This document shows positions 26,886 through 45,989 of a DNA stretch of 64,000 nucleotides, piece by piece (position 1 is the stretch's first letter; every line of letters begins with the position of its first letter). Source of the DNA: Synchiropus splendidus (lineage: Eukaryota; Chordata; Actinopteri; Syngnathiformes; Callionymidae); the NCBI RefSeq assembly GCF_027744825.2, contig NC_071334.1, positions 68,050,937 to 68,114,936 on the forward strand, written 5' to 3'. The position numbers were made by a program, and so were the translations under genes. Below the pieces are notes generated by a model, which did no database searches, was not told the origin of the DNA, and saw only the letters and a program-made list of their open reading frames with translations.

Positions 26886-28699
26886 CAGCTAATCTGCAGT
26901 AACAAAGCACATCAGATAGCACAATAAGATTAAGAACAAGGAGTACATGCTGGATCCCAGAGCTACCACACAGTGTAATGACTAAAGCTGAGAGCAGTAA
27001 TGTATAGACATCACAACATAAGACACTGTCTGTCACGGTAAAAAAAAACATCTGTTTATTGGCATTTACAACAAATAAGTACAAAAAACTGTATATCACT
27101 ATATAATGTTGTACTGTTTACTGTGAGGTAGAACTACACTCCATACGTATATGTTTCTCATCTGTACAAACTGCCACCGCAGCTCCTTCTCTCATCCAGT
27201 CAATGTAGTAGTTATTGTACAATGTAAAATGCAGTTGTACTGTAATAAGATAGGATACAGTAGTACAGTACAGTGTCTTATCTCATCGGTAACACGTATA
27301 TATCTTCACCCTCTTCTGCCCCTTCCTCTATCCGATCCTTCAGCTGCGTAGCCTCACTACGCTTCCTCTTCTTCTCCCTGGCTGTTGACGCCGGAACATA
27401 CATATATGAGGACTTGGCTGCTTTTCTGATGTGCACAAGCGACACTGTGATGTGAGGATGGACAAGCAGTTTTGAGAATTTCATTTCTGACCGGAAAAAC
27501 GTACCAAAGCAACTAAGAAAAACTAGCTCACGACAGTAGCATTTTAAAAGTCATTCGACTGACTCTGGAGGACGACCATTTGTGTTACGTATGTGTCCGC
27601 CAATATATGTTGTTTTCAAGGACTTGACATGAAATGGTTTCTAATTTGTCTCCTGTTTGTGTGTGAACAGGTTTAAATCCTCTAATAGGCAACTGAGTGA
27701 GTCTGCTGGAGAATAGAATCATCCTGCTCGCCAGGCTAATGATGCTAAAACATCTACCATGATGTGAGACCCCTGATGCTCCAGAAATAAAAGTGATATC
27801 TTCACAGAGATTTTAGAACGGATGGCTTCTCTCTGGCCTCCAGGTTGACCCAGCCCATCCTGTTCTCCTCCCTCAGGAGATTTACTGTTTGCTTTTTGGG
27901 GGTCAGCGCCAGTAGATGGGTGCCATTTATATAACTCATCATCACAAACTGCTATTTTCTGGTGCCCAGTCTCCTCTTCCTTCACTGCAATGGATGACCT
28001 GCCATCTCCAAAAATGCCTGAATTCCTGAGGAAGCATCTGAAGCAGAGAAGAGAGATGGCGTTCGCCGGGGGTGGTTTGAGGCTGGACAATTTCACCCAT
28101 GATGCTTTTTTTTTCAGCTGCAGTGACACATGAAAGAGAAGACTCGCAGATGAGGAAATGCCAGGAGCCAACGTCTTGAGTTGAACAAGCACGTCTGTTT
28201 AAGGACACACAAACGCAAACATCCAGTTTGAGTTGTTAGTTCAAATATCTATATGCTTTGAGAAGCTGTTAAAATGTTGTTTTCTGTCTGCATAAAAGGC
28301 TTGTTAAATGGGCTGCACATACAAGAAAGAAAACCTGATGCTGCACTGCAGCACATTAACCAACAGAGACTGAAGATCAGCAGAGACTCTCACCCACCAG
28401 TGCTCACACAGGCTGCCAAGCTACAAGGCAGCTTGGTCGAGATCCAGCTGGCTCCTCTCTTGCCCTCATCATCCAGGCTCACAGGAGGCTTCGGATGCTT
28501 CTCTCCAAGGGTCACAAGACCTGGTGATTTGGGGCAAGTATAAAGTATAAAGGGACATCTTTTTATGCCTCCACAACCACAAACAGACGAGGAAAAATGA
28601 GGGTGTCACAGAACCAGGAGTCTTGCTGAAAGCACCGGGACAGGTATAAATCAACCCCTCTATATAAGGTGGTCCTTAAAAGATTCTCATCCACTGTAC

Positions 28700-28772
28700 A
28701 GGCCCCAACGAGAATTGAACTCGTGACCCCTGGTTTACAAGACCAGTGCTCTCACCACTGAGCTATGGAGCC
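28700..28772 (-). tRNA. tRNA-Thr (anticodon TGT)
   Basis: On the minus strand it starts GGCTCCATAGCTCAG and ends TTGGGGCCT. The anticodon stem CTGGT/ACCAG encloses the loop CTTGTAA, giving TGT, which reads ACA/ACG threonine codons. The T-arm GAGTTCAATTCTC supplies the B box. A TTTT run lies about 20 bases downstream. It faces away from its partner at 28887-28959, with about 114 bases between their 5' ends. Confidence 0.96.
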
Positions 28773-28886
28773 TATGCCTAGGTCAGCGTGTCTCTCTAAA
28801 CGTAGGCGTGTACGCCGTTCACTCCAAAATCCATTAACTTGTACGTTATAGTTTTTTTCCAATAACCAATAAAATCTCAGCAACTA

Positions 28887-28959
28887 GGCTCCATAGCTCA
28901 GTGGTGAGAGCACTGGTCTCGTAAACCAGGGGTCACGAGTTCAATTCTCGTTGGGGCCT
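28887..28959 (+). tRNA. tRNA-Thr (anticodon CGT)
   Basis: 73 bases, identical to the reverse-strand tRNA-Thr at 28700-28772 except at the wobble position: the loop is CTCGTAA, giving CGT, which decodes ACG. Body sequence is that of the TGT isoacceptor, so it seems to have arisen by duplication and a single T-to-C change at position 34. The nearest TTTT run is about 30 bases downstream, so the terminator is a little distant. Confidence 0.96.
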
Positions 28960-30240
28960 TCCTGCATAGGTTCTTGGTGCTCTCAGTGTGTTTTAAGTTG
29001 GCGTGGCTGCTTCCTGGAATCTTGGTGGGCCGTGTCTTCTGTGTTCCTTCGATGACTGGATGCCACAAGTTTTTAAACGAAAATGATGAAAAAATGAGCT
29101 CTAAATTCTCCGCTCCACGCCAAAGGTATAGCGATAGTAACCAAGCAATATGGGTCAGTACTCCAATGAGCCAATGTAAAATTCTTCCACTGAGTGGTGA
29201 ATGGCATTCTTTGATGGGAAAAATCAGATATCAACGTCCCTTTTAATGACTGAAGTCTTGCCTGCTCTGTGGTTGGTATCAAAGCACATCACTTTGCCCA
29301 CTGAACACAGGAGACGGTCTGGTTTTCTCCTTGTCGTCCCTCCTGATGACATTCATTTCTGTCTTTTATTGAATTTCTTGCACCAGTTTTTCCAGATTAA
29401 ATCTTCACATCCCTAATCTCCACTTTCTATCATGTTGAAAGCCGAACCTACATCATGATATATTAGTTGGTGCATACATAGAGTATACACAGTATATACA
29501 TTCAGATATACAACCTTCAAGGATATGAGTTGCCGATGAAGACCAAGAAAATAAATCTTGGATGAATACGAGAAGTATTTGCGGGCATCAACCGTAGTGT
29601 GAGTACGAGGAGAGAGGCCTCAAATGGTGTCAGAGAATGCCCTTTGATAGGCATCGAATGGCAGCATCCCGCTGGTTTCTCTCTGCACCTGTGTAAACAG
29701 TCCATGAGTTATTGCCTACGTGGGAAGAGGACTGACATCAGGTGAAGGCCTTTCTGACTTCATTGGCACGTTTATCTCATGACTGACCAAATCAACTCTA
29801 TCCCTCAGGTGTTGAGAAACTTCTGATTCTCGCAGTGTTCAGTCAACAGTTTGTGCCCTGTTGTCTCTGGGAGTCACAAGACTGCATTGATTGTTTCCAT
29901 GGTGACATTTCCAGGGACACTAATGTGATGTCTCACTCGAGCAGGACTTCAGAGATGAAGCCAAGAGAAAAGCAGACATGTGTTTGCACACATACAAGAC
30001 TTGTGGAGAAACAGAGGAGGCTGACCTGCGATTCTGAAAACCTGGCAACATGAAATGCCACGATCCAGCGTGTTATGAATGACAGGAAAGCTTAACATTC
30101 ACGTTCAAGCGTGACTGGGGCAAATACATTACATATGCCGTGGTTTCGAACGAGCATAGGAAATGGAGGGCGCTGCCTTTAGGGGCTGCAGACACTGGGT
30201 AACACTCACACTCACTGCCGAGTGAGTGAGCCATATCTGC
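28960..30240. other. Non-coding stretch, nothing supported
   Basis: No recognisable coding or repeat feature. Confidence 0.4.
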
Positions 30241-30311
30241 GCATTGGTGGTTCAGTGGTAGAATTCTCGCCTGCCACGCGGGAGGCCCGGGTTCGATTCC
30301 CGGCCAATGCA
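30241..30311 (+). tRNA. tRNA-Gly (anticodon GCC)
   Basis: Identical in all 71 bases to the copies at 26738 and 32427, with anticodon GCC. A five-T Pol III terminator (CACTTTTTC) begins about 6 bases after the gene. Unlike the other two copies, its flanks do not match the duplicated block. Confidence 0.97.
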
Positions 30312-30569
30312 CGACACTTTTTCATACGACGCTGAACAACAAGAGAAGACGTGGCGTTGCATTTTATGTCCCCCAACCGCACAGCGCGCGTTGAGTCAGG
30401 TACACCTTTCACGTTAGGTCTGGGCCTACAAGTGTTATCCCACCACAGTCCTAGTATCTATGTTCAACTAAGTCTAAGTGATAAATAAATAACTTGCCCT
30501 ATTAACAGCCAGAATATTGTAACGTTCTGAGTTTTTATGTTTATGCTGTTCCTTTAAGGGTTCAGTGGT

Positions 30570-30571
<2 letters not shown>

Positions 30572-30640
<69 letters not shown>
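30572..30640. repeat. (TA)n microsatellite followed by (TTTA)n
   Basis: More than 30 TA units pass into several ATTT units, ending near 30655. Confidence 0.95.
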
Positions 30641-30642
<2 letters not shown>

Positions 30643-31794
30643 TTATTTATTTATTTTTTCACGATAAAGCAAACAGCGACAGTATTTCCTGATTGTTTAT
30701 ATCAAACAGCAGTGACTTGTTTCTTTAAGGACAGAAATGTAGTTGGTACAAACTAGTAGTAGAAGTAGTAGTAGTAGGAGAAGATTCAGATTAAACTGAC
30801 TGAAAGCAGTTCTTGATTTATTTTGACCAAATGGCTACTGTTTCTCATACAGCCTGAAAAAAAGCATGTGTGTTAATATGTCTAATGGGCTCATGCATCT
30901 GCGCTCTGGATTCAGTTTGGTCTCCAACTTGGTGGTAATCTCGTCTCTCATTGGTCTTGGTCTCAGTGTGCTCTGGTCTCGACAAGTCGTGTCTACAATG
31001 CTAAGATCTACAGGGAAAGCACAGTACTTTTGTGGGTATTTTGACCCACATCACGAGAGCAGGACCTTCATTACTGGTGAACTCAGAGTTGCAAACATTA
31101 CAGAATTAGTTCACGTATGAGAGTTAAACAGGCAAACGAGGATCCTGGCAATAACCCAGCGTCGCCTCCCAGCACCTCCTTCCTTCAGTCCTCTCAGCAT
31201 GGCACTCATGGATATCAGCTGGCACACACGTGCTCCTGCAGAAATCACCCGGGGCCCCCTTTAAATCCTCCACATCAAATCTCAGCATTGGGTTAAAGCA
31301 GAAGCGTCAGGCTTTGAAGACGTCTCAGGGGTGAGAGACGCATATTAACCAGACACTCTAATGACAAATTCCCTTCTCCTTCCAGCTTCACTCTCTTCTT
31401 CACCTTGCCTTTTGAAGTGGTGACAAGCACGAGAAGCAACCCGACTTTTTGGAAGTAAAGAAAAAAGAAGAACGTGTCTCTTGATTCTGTCATTGCCAGG
31501 AAGGAAACTTCTACCAAAAGCTGAGAGAACTGTTCTTTATATATCATGACTGATTTGAATTGAATTCAATACAATTCATCATCTGTTTCTCGTTATATAT
31601 TGTGACTCAGGGAAAAAGTAAAATGTTTCCGTGTTTCAATATGTTTTTGACATGTGATGGTTAATCAAAACAGAAATGTGTTGTAAGAGCTCACATATTT
31701 CATATTAATATTTCATTCGCTGTCTCTAAATTGCACAATTCAAGTAAGTTCATTTGTGAACAAGGTTAAATAATATGTATAATAATATGGATGA

Positions 31795-32240
31795 GTCGGT
31801 GGTGTCCAGTGCAATTCTGTTGGCCGTGGTTTGCTGGGGCTGCAGATTAACGGTGGCGAACACTAACAGACTCAACAGAAACTGGGGGTGAAACTGGACT
31901 CCTTGGAGACGGTTATGGAGAGAAGGATGCTCCTGAAACTAAGGAGCATCCTGGACAACATCAGCCACTCCCTCCATCAGCTCCTGGTCCAGTACAGTAG
32001 CACATGGACCAATAGACTGACACTACCCAACTCAAAGACAGTGCCACAGGAGCTCCTTTCTTCCTGTGGCTATAAAAACATACAATTCGTCCCTGAAAAA
32101 TACAATGAAAGGTTTTTTGGCACTGTTTTTGCACTTTATAATATTATTTATTTTAAATTTATTGTGATATATTGTGTACAGAGCATGTTACAAACACATT
32201 TTCCCTTGGGATTAATAAAGTTTTCTGATTCAGATGATAA
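31795..32240 (+). mobile_element. 3' end of a CR1/L2/Rex-type non-LTR retrotransposon
   Basis: The coding relic includes a VVSSAIL.AVVCWGC-like block and, after frameshifts, RRMLLKLRSILDNISHSLHQLL, characteristic of the C-terminus of fish CR1/Rex1-like ORF2 proteins. The 3' end is GGGATTAATAAAG followed by TTCTGATTCAGAT, the short tandem tail typical of this group. It is frameshifted and 5'-truncated. It ends directly against the second tRNA-Gly duplication block (from about 32237). Confidence 0.7.
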
Positions 32241-32590
32241 TAGATGTCAGTGATATGCTAACAAATAGCTCGGCCTGGTCGCTATTAGAAATTATGCTTA
32301 TTATAAATTCCACGCTGTGCATGAAATGAAGGCTGTCTCATCTAAGACTGTATATAATTTTTACTATTTCGTGGCTGTAGCGCAGCCCGCGGAGAGAATT
32401 GGCATTACATCTCCACACCCATCGCAGCATTGGTGGTTCAGTGGTAGAATTCTCGCCTGCCACGCGGGAGGCCCGGGTTCGATTCCCGGCCAATGCAGCA
32501 GTCTTTTTCTCTTATTTTAAGACTCTCTTTAAAACGTGACATTACACAGTGTCACATAGAAACTTCAACTACATGAAGCAGCGAAACTGC
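32237..32590 (+). repeat. Duplicated block carrying a tRNA-Gly gene, copy 2
   Basis: Matches 26573-26885 over both flanks of the tRNA, as described there. Its left edge lies at the end of the LINE fragment, so the LINE may mark or have caused one breakpoint. Confidence 0.8.
32427..32497 (+). tRNA. tRNA-Gly (anticodon GCC)
   Basis: Third identical 71-base copy with anticodon GCC. A five-T terminator (GTCTTTTTC) follows within about 6 bases. Confidence 0.97.
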
Positions 32591-32599
32591 AGGACTTCG

Positions 32600-34125
32600 G
32601 ATGTTCAAAAGGAAAGGTTATTTTGGTCTGTTTTATTTTGCATCGCTTCTCCGGGATCAACGCGACACGTGGCATGGTGAGAGTCTTTTATTCTGGCTCC
32701 CTCTACTGTCAGAATAGTGCAATTGCAGAGAGCTCAGGGAGCGGAAGTTGACCATTAACAGTCATCACCAAATTTTGTATGAGACATTTGCACTCATTTT
32801 CCATGAGGTCAAAGAGAAGAAAACTCTCTTTAATGAGTTCAGCGCTGCGTGGCGTCTGAAGAGTTCAGTTCTGTGCTTCATTGAGTCACTATCAAGAGAA
32901 AGACGGATGGAAGGGGATCAAGGTGGAGGACCTTCAGACCTTCTTTGATGTGGACTGGGAGCCTGGCGAGGTGCTGCTGCTGTCCATTTGACATGCTAGG
33001 CCTCTTCAAGTCTGCGGTGTGGAGATGCCTTCGCGTCCACCCTAGTCATGTGGTGGACTTGACATGCTCTCTCTCTATCGCTTGAGGCCTTGAGGCATAT
33101 TTTCCTCTTGTAACTTCCTGACGCCCTGTAAATACTGTCATTTGTCTTAATAAAAAGAAAAAAGAAAGTAATATACTTCAACTTACAATAAAGAATAATT
33201 GTATTTGGAAATGACTTAAAGTGCTTGAATTTGTCTGAAAAAAAAAAAATCAAGAGTGGATGTGCAATTACACTTTATTGGCAAAAAAAATATGTTCGGA
33301 GGTGACATGCTCCGCTAGCGTCAATCCCCCCAAGACTCCAGCTGACCGCTGACTACATTGCCAGTAGTGACACTGGTGCAAGGCCTGAACGACGACCTTT
33401 CCATCGGCACTATGATGTTTGGAAAAGAGACCCTGGGACAAGAGGAACTGTGCGAGATACAGGTCCCTGCTGGAGCTTCCCCCATAACCCAGGCCTTGTT
33501 TACACAACTACTAGGATGGTGTCATGGAACCCCCTGCTGGGCCTTAGCAGAGCCAGACCAGGACATAAAGTGGCATGTCTTGGTCGGGGCTCCGATCATG
33601 GAGTAGTCTTTGTTCAGACCCAACATCACCGTGTTTGGACACTTGTTCCATGCATTGGAAACTAATGTCAAAAGACCTCTGCTCCTCGATGTCCAGTCAG
33701 TTTGTCTTTCCAGTGTTCATTAGAATGTGGTCCATGTGTGTTCAGGCTGAAAAAAAAAATCATTATTGCTTCATAATGCATTGTGTTTTGGACGTCTGAG
33801 ACACACCTCTTGGTCTCTTGCTCTGTTTACCTGGGTCAAAACTGAGCAAAATGTTTACCCAGCACTCATCATTTGTATGGTTTATTACATTTGAAAACAT
33901 TCACTGAGAGAACCTTTGCCGTCAGCATGGGAGAGACGTCCTCATCTTCAGCAAATGTTCCCTGTGGTGTGCACCACAAGGTTCAATGTTAAGTCCCATT
34001 CTATTTATATGCTCCCACTTTGACAGATTTTAACTGGACCTTGAAAAACATACCCAGAGGCTTAATTTTCTCCTGCCTGGACTCTAGTCTGCGAAGGACG
34101 ACTTGACCTTCTGTTTCAGATTCTT
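32600..34125. other. Non-coding stretch, nothing supported
   Basis: Only short open frames without recognisable domains. The stretch at 33300-33610 is less AT-rich than its surroundings and open in more than one frame, but I recognise nothing in it. Confidence 0.4.
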
Positions 34126-34129
34126 TTAG

Positions 34130-34443
34130 TTTCTTTTGACATTCAGGACCTGTATGTCTCCAGGACCCAGAGACGTGCTGGTGGGATCAGAGCCGACCCT
34201 CCTCACCCTGGACATTGACTGTTTGTTCCTCTTCCCTCTGGCAGGAGAACTTCCCGTCACAGGAACAGCTTTTCCCCTCAGCCGTCAGACTGTTGAATTC
34301 GTGAACAGCCTTTGTTGTTTGTGGGTTATTTTATTTTATTTTATTTTATTTATTAACAGCACTTTATTTCAAAGCACTTTCCTAGTTGGTGGAACCCCCA
34401 CTGACCATGGCAATAAATTCTATTCTGATTCTGATTCTGAACA
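34130..34443 (+). mobile_element. 3' end of an L2/CR1-like non-LTR retrotransposon
   Basis: The sequence includes a CCCTCAGCCGTCAGACTGTTGAA-like block (decayed form of the ORF2 end F..AVRLLN) and an ATTTT-rich stretch. It ends in CAATAAATTC followed by TATTCTGATTCTGATTCTGA, the short tandem tail typical of these elements. No intact frame remains. Confidence 0.65.
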
Positions 34444-34879
34444 TTCTGCCTGAGGAGCTGAGACTAGCGGAGTCTGTGGCTCCATCTAATTCATATTTAA
34501 CTGCATTTTTCTCGCCTATGGGTTTCTTTTTCTCAGGTGCACTCGCCCCGTTGTTATCTGTGTTCTCCACTGTTTTTATTTTTCTGGTCAGCTCTGACTG
34601 TTTTGTGATTATAATTCCGTTTTTAACGTAAAGAACTTTTTACCTGGATTATATGGATGTTGCCGTGTTCTTCACTCTGATAAGGATACGCGTTGCACGT
34701 TACACGTTAAAAAAATACAACATAGACAAAGTTTCTGCAGAAAAAAGGTCGAGACGGTAGAGAAGTATATGTATTACGTCGTATAATTTGGATCAGACTA
34801 GGACACTACTACAATCCTCGGAAAAGGGGCCATAATCTAAATTCCGGATAAATAGCATGAATGTCATGAACTGGCAACC

Positions 34880-34995
34880 CAGGACCCTCGGCGTTTGCTA
34901 CGGTGAAGAGCGCAGGTGCAGCAGAAATCACCGAAGCGTCGGTTGATACAGCCGAAGTTGAAGTTTCTTCCTTCTCAGCTGACACTTGCTTCGCA
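34880..34995 (+). other. Possible 5' untranslated exon of ddx4
   Basis: A consensus splice donor (GCA followed by GTGAGT) lies at 34996, about 400 bases before an acceptor (CTTTTCCAG) at 35393-35401 that introduces the ATG-bearing exon. A noncoding first exon ending at 34995 fits this pair. The 5' limit is a guess. Confidence 0.35.
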
Positions 34996-35408
34996 GTGAG
35001 TCAAGACGTGTGTTCACTGTCTCTGCTTTCTTTCACATTTGCAGATGGACGCGGCTCACTTTAAATGGAGATTTGTGCCGCTCGTTTTTAAGCTAACTGT
35101 TCAAGCAAAAGTCACGAGGCTTCGCTGTTTGTCGTGTATTCTGCGTGCCTTTCTTGATGCACGCTCCATTTTAGTTTCATCCAATTTGACCTGCGAGTTC
35201 GACGTGTAACCGAATTGCAACTGCACTTCGCCTTTTCCGCACGTTTAATAGACAAATATAATGCCGTTTAGACATGTTCTTGCTCTGTAAAGTCAAAGCC
35301 TCTCTGTGTTTTGTGCAATGTTTTGCTAATTATTAGCAACTAAGTTGGTGTTAGCTTGCAACACGTGGTTGGAAAGGAAAATGGCCTTCTCTCTTTTCCA
35401 GGTGTAAA

Positions 35409-43041
<7,633 letters not shown>

Positions 43042-43439
43042 AGACGCCTCAGTGATGCCTCCTGTGTTCGTGTTCGGCGTGACATGTTTTATGTTTATTT
43101 GAAGCCTGTTTTTAAGTTCTGTTTGAGAAGAATCTGTCTCTGATGAGACGACATAAACCTGTTCACCAAGAAAACTGTGGTGTTCTCTGAAGACAGTTCG
43201 GAGGCTGATGGAAACGCTCACCATGGAAGTTTCCATTTCAGTCTATTCAGTATATATTGGTGAAGGTAAATTGGTCCTCCAGGCCGTTGCTAGTGAAGGT
43301 GGACTGCATCACGCTGTTAGCGTTTGCTGGAATGTTTCTGTTGGAAGATTTGGACCTGTCACACGTCAGGTCAGTGAAGGCTTGCATGAGACTGCTGGGA
43401 CCTGATGGTTGAATCTGGATGGATCTGTCCCAAGAACCT

Positions 43440-43580
43440 TCAACTCAGCTCTTACAGAGGCTTTGGCCACAGGGCTGAGCGACTCTATCCTTCACTAGAT
43501 CTTGGCAGATGTTTTTCAAAAGTCCTTGAAACAAACGTCATGATTCTTGAAAGCGATCCTGGTCAGACCTTGCACTCCGT
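43440..43580 (-). pseudogene. finTRIM-like RING relic, copy 1
   Basis: Reading the minus strand near 43455-43510 gives ICQDLVKDRVAQPCG, the start of a TRIM-type RING finger. Upstream on that strand, sequence matching the two other copies (CAGGATC.CTTTCAAGAATCAT) is present near 43540-43565. There is no surviving start codon or downstream frame. Confidence 0.55.
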
Positions 43581-43859
43581 AACGTTGATTTTTCTACTGA
43601 TCTTCAAAACTGAAGCATCAGCAGCAGTTGTGTTCTTTGCTTCAGTCTTCCAATGACAACTGAGTTGCGCACATTGTTGAGGGAAGTGGATGTGACATGA
43701 CTGTTGGCATCTGCCCTTGAAGGAAGAACATTCATATTGAGCATCTGTTGCTCGGTGGATCAGCTGAATTAAGTCATGACGTCCAGGAAAAAAGAAAGCG
43801 AGATAGAAAGCATCACAGTCATCACCATACAGTGACAATACAACAGATGACAGGAACTA

Positions 43860-44380
43860 GTTTCCCACCTTTGCCCTAAGCCTAGTGACTAACCTAAACC
43901 AGGGCTCGAAACCAAAGTTAACCCCAATGTAAATTACCCACTTATTTTGAAGTTTTGATCCTCAAAATGAGACAATGTCCCCATAAAGCAGACTTTAGAT
44001 TTCGCATGGTTATTGTGCAGCCTTGTTTGGCTTGAGATGTAGATATCCAGTGTGAGGGCAAGATGGTGTGAATGTGGAGGCCCAGAGAGCAAACCAGATC
44101 AAGTGTATGTCCACGGCTGTGGGTGGGGTGAGTTATGTGTTGGGTGTAGTTGAAGCACTTGAGTAAGTCCAGAAAAATCAATGGCATCTTTTGCAGTTAA
44201 GGGAATCAATGCAGAGGTTCAAGGACCATCGTTGTATTTCATTGCCGTAATCGCTGGAGATGATCTGCACCATCCAGTTCGTGTATCACCTGCTACTGCC
44301 AGATGCGAAGCTTCAAATGTCAAACACCCCCAAAATGTGCCTCACACCCCCACGAGAACCAAGGACTGTGAAAGAATCTT
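43860..44380. other. Non-coding stretch between finTRIM relics
   Basis: No recognisable coding or repeat feature. Confidence 0.35.
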
Positions 44381-44389
44381 CAACACAGC

Positions 44390-44690
44390 TCTTCCATCCT
44401 GGCAGATGGGACAGAAGAAGACTTCTCTCCTCAGTTCAACTCTGATCGTCTCCATTTCACTGATGTCTGAACAGACTGTCACTCTTGACCTTATGTAACA
44501 GTAGAAGTGCTGAGTTGTGATTACTTGACCCTGCTTTGATCTGGTCCATGGTCAAGCTTTTTTCCAAACTTTCTTGAAACAGCTGTATGATTCTTGAAAG
44601 TGATCCTGGTCAGACCCTTGATCGTTGCCATGGTGATCAGGTCAGCAACAGTGGTGTTTTCTCATACAATAAAGCAAAACTGACTGAGCG
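44390..44690 (-). pseudogene. finTRIM-like RING relic, copy 2
   Basis: On the minus strand a start near 44456 gives METIRVELRREVFF followed by CPICQDGRAVL. The first RING cysteines are present, but the frame is lost immediately afterwards. About 230 bases of 5' flank match copy 3 closely (for example TGATCAGGTC and GGTCTGACCAGGATCACTTTC in both). A truncated duplicate. Confidence 0.6.
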
Positions 44691-44699
44691 TCCTACAGG

Positions 44700-45385
44700 T
44701 GTTTTTGTTGCATCATACTAAATGTTAATAAATGTTGAGTTACCTAAACGTAACTTCAGTTCTATGAATACATGCGACTCCCTCTAACCGCTGAAGACTG
44801 AATGTCCGAGTTCGTACCGCCAATCACAAGCCCTTCAACCCGACTGACCGTATTAGCAGGAGAGGAGACGACACCCAAATAGTTTTGCTGTTTTTTATTA
44901 CCGTATTTAAACACAGGCGGAGGTGTAGTCCATCGTCTGGAGTCGGCTGATCCGGCTGGAGAAGGACCCTGCGGCTGGGCCTCTCCACTCCCCATCCTCA
45001 GATAGGGACCGGGCCTCATCGCGGAGGTCGTGCGGTGGACCCTATCCTTGAGGCTCATATGACCCAACCAGAAGTTCCTCCTGGTCATCTGGGCCACTGC
45101 ACACAGGCGGTCTCCGGCATTCAATAAGGCCTGAGACACCTGGAGCTCATGGATGTCCCAGGTCGCGAAGGTGCTCTCAGAATAGGCCGAGCGGTTGAGG
45201 GAGCCTGATGATATGGACATATTGTTAGTGAGGGTCCTCACCTGTCCTGCAGCCAGAGTGACAGTCAAGCGGTCGTGCTTCTCCCGGCGGGGTCTACTCA
45301 CCCGACAACAATGGGGTGCCAGCTGAATCCAGACGGGAACCCCACGACCTCCTCCTGCCACCTCCCTCCCTCTACTCTGCAATAT
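44700..45385 (-). mobile_element. Unclassified transposon-derived open frame
   Basis: An open frame on the minus strand (206 residues from 45382) contains the segment QALLNAGDRLCAVAQMTRRNFWLGHMSLKDR, which loosely resembles the gag-like ORF1 of some fish retroelements (DIRS-like type). The end near 44735-44800 (AACGTAACTTCAGTTCTATGAAT) resembles dispersed fish repeats. It sits between two finTRIM relics and seems to have inserted there. The assignment is tentative. Confidence 0.35.
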
Positions 45386-45389
45386 GCTG

Positions 45390-45900
45390 CCAAAGCGTAG
45401 CCAGAGTTTTGAAAGTGAGGGGGCTCTTCACATCTGAGTAATTCCAAAGCGCCGCCATCGTGGGACATAGCGATAGAGCGCTTAGTTCTCTTCTGGGGCT
45501 GGCCGTAGATGGAGCAGGTGTAATCCTCCTCCTCTGGATCACAGAAGCTTTGTCCACGGGGCAGAGCAAGTGGATCCTTCAGTAGATCCTGGCAAATGGC
45601 ACAGAAGACTTCACTCTTCAGCTCAACTCTGATCGTGTCCATTTCACTGATGTCTGAAACAGACTGTCACTCTTGACCTTATAGAACAGTAGAAGTGTTA
45701 AGTCAAGGTCACAAGACCCTGCTTTGATCTGGTCCATGGTCAAGCTTTTTCCAAACGTCCTTGGAACAGCTGTATGATTCTTGAAAGTGATCCTGGTCAG
45801 ACCCTTGATTGTTGCCATGGTGATCAGGTCAACGCACCTCTTCAAACCTGAATCAAAACAGCAGCGGTTTTCTCATACAATAAAGCAAAAAAGACTGTGC
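45390..45900 (-). pseudogene. finTRIM-like RING relic, copy 3
   Basis: The minus-strand start at about 45642 gives MDTIRVELKSEVFCAICQDL then LKDPLALPRGQSFC. TRIM RING fingers normally read PCGHSFC here; both the zinc-binding Cys and His are replaced (PRGQ), and the domain then degrades into EEEDYTCSIYGQPQ, which lacks the remaining zinc ligands in order. So it is not a functional RING. The 5' flank (45700-45900) matches copy 2. Confidence 0.65.
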
Positions 45901-45989
45901 ATGTGTTTTTGTTGCGGTATACTAGATATTAACAGCTAGTCTTCTCTACTGTGTTGAAGGTGCATAGGTTTGCATTCTGTCTTTGCCGG

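Noticed and set aside
27719..28208. 157-residue minus-strand open frame
   Set aside because: No recognisable domain, low-complexity start, no splice-linked neighbours; length is possible by chance in this composition.
33268..33665. Overlapping open frames on both strands near 33.3-33.6 kb, considered as a processed pseudogene
   Set aside because: No protein family recognised in any frame and no poly-A tail or target duplication clearly flanking it.
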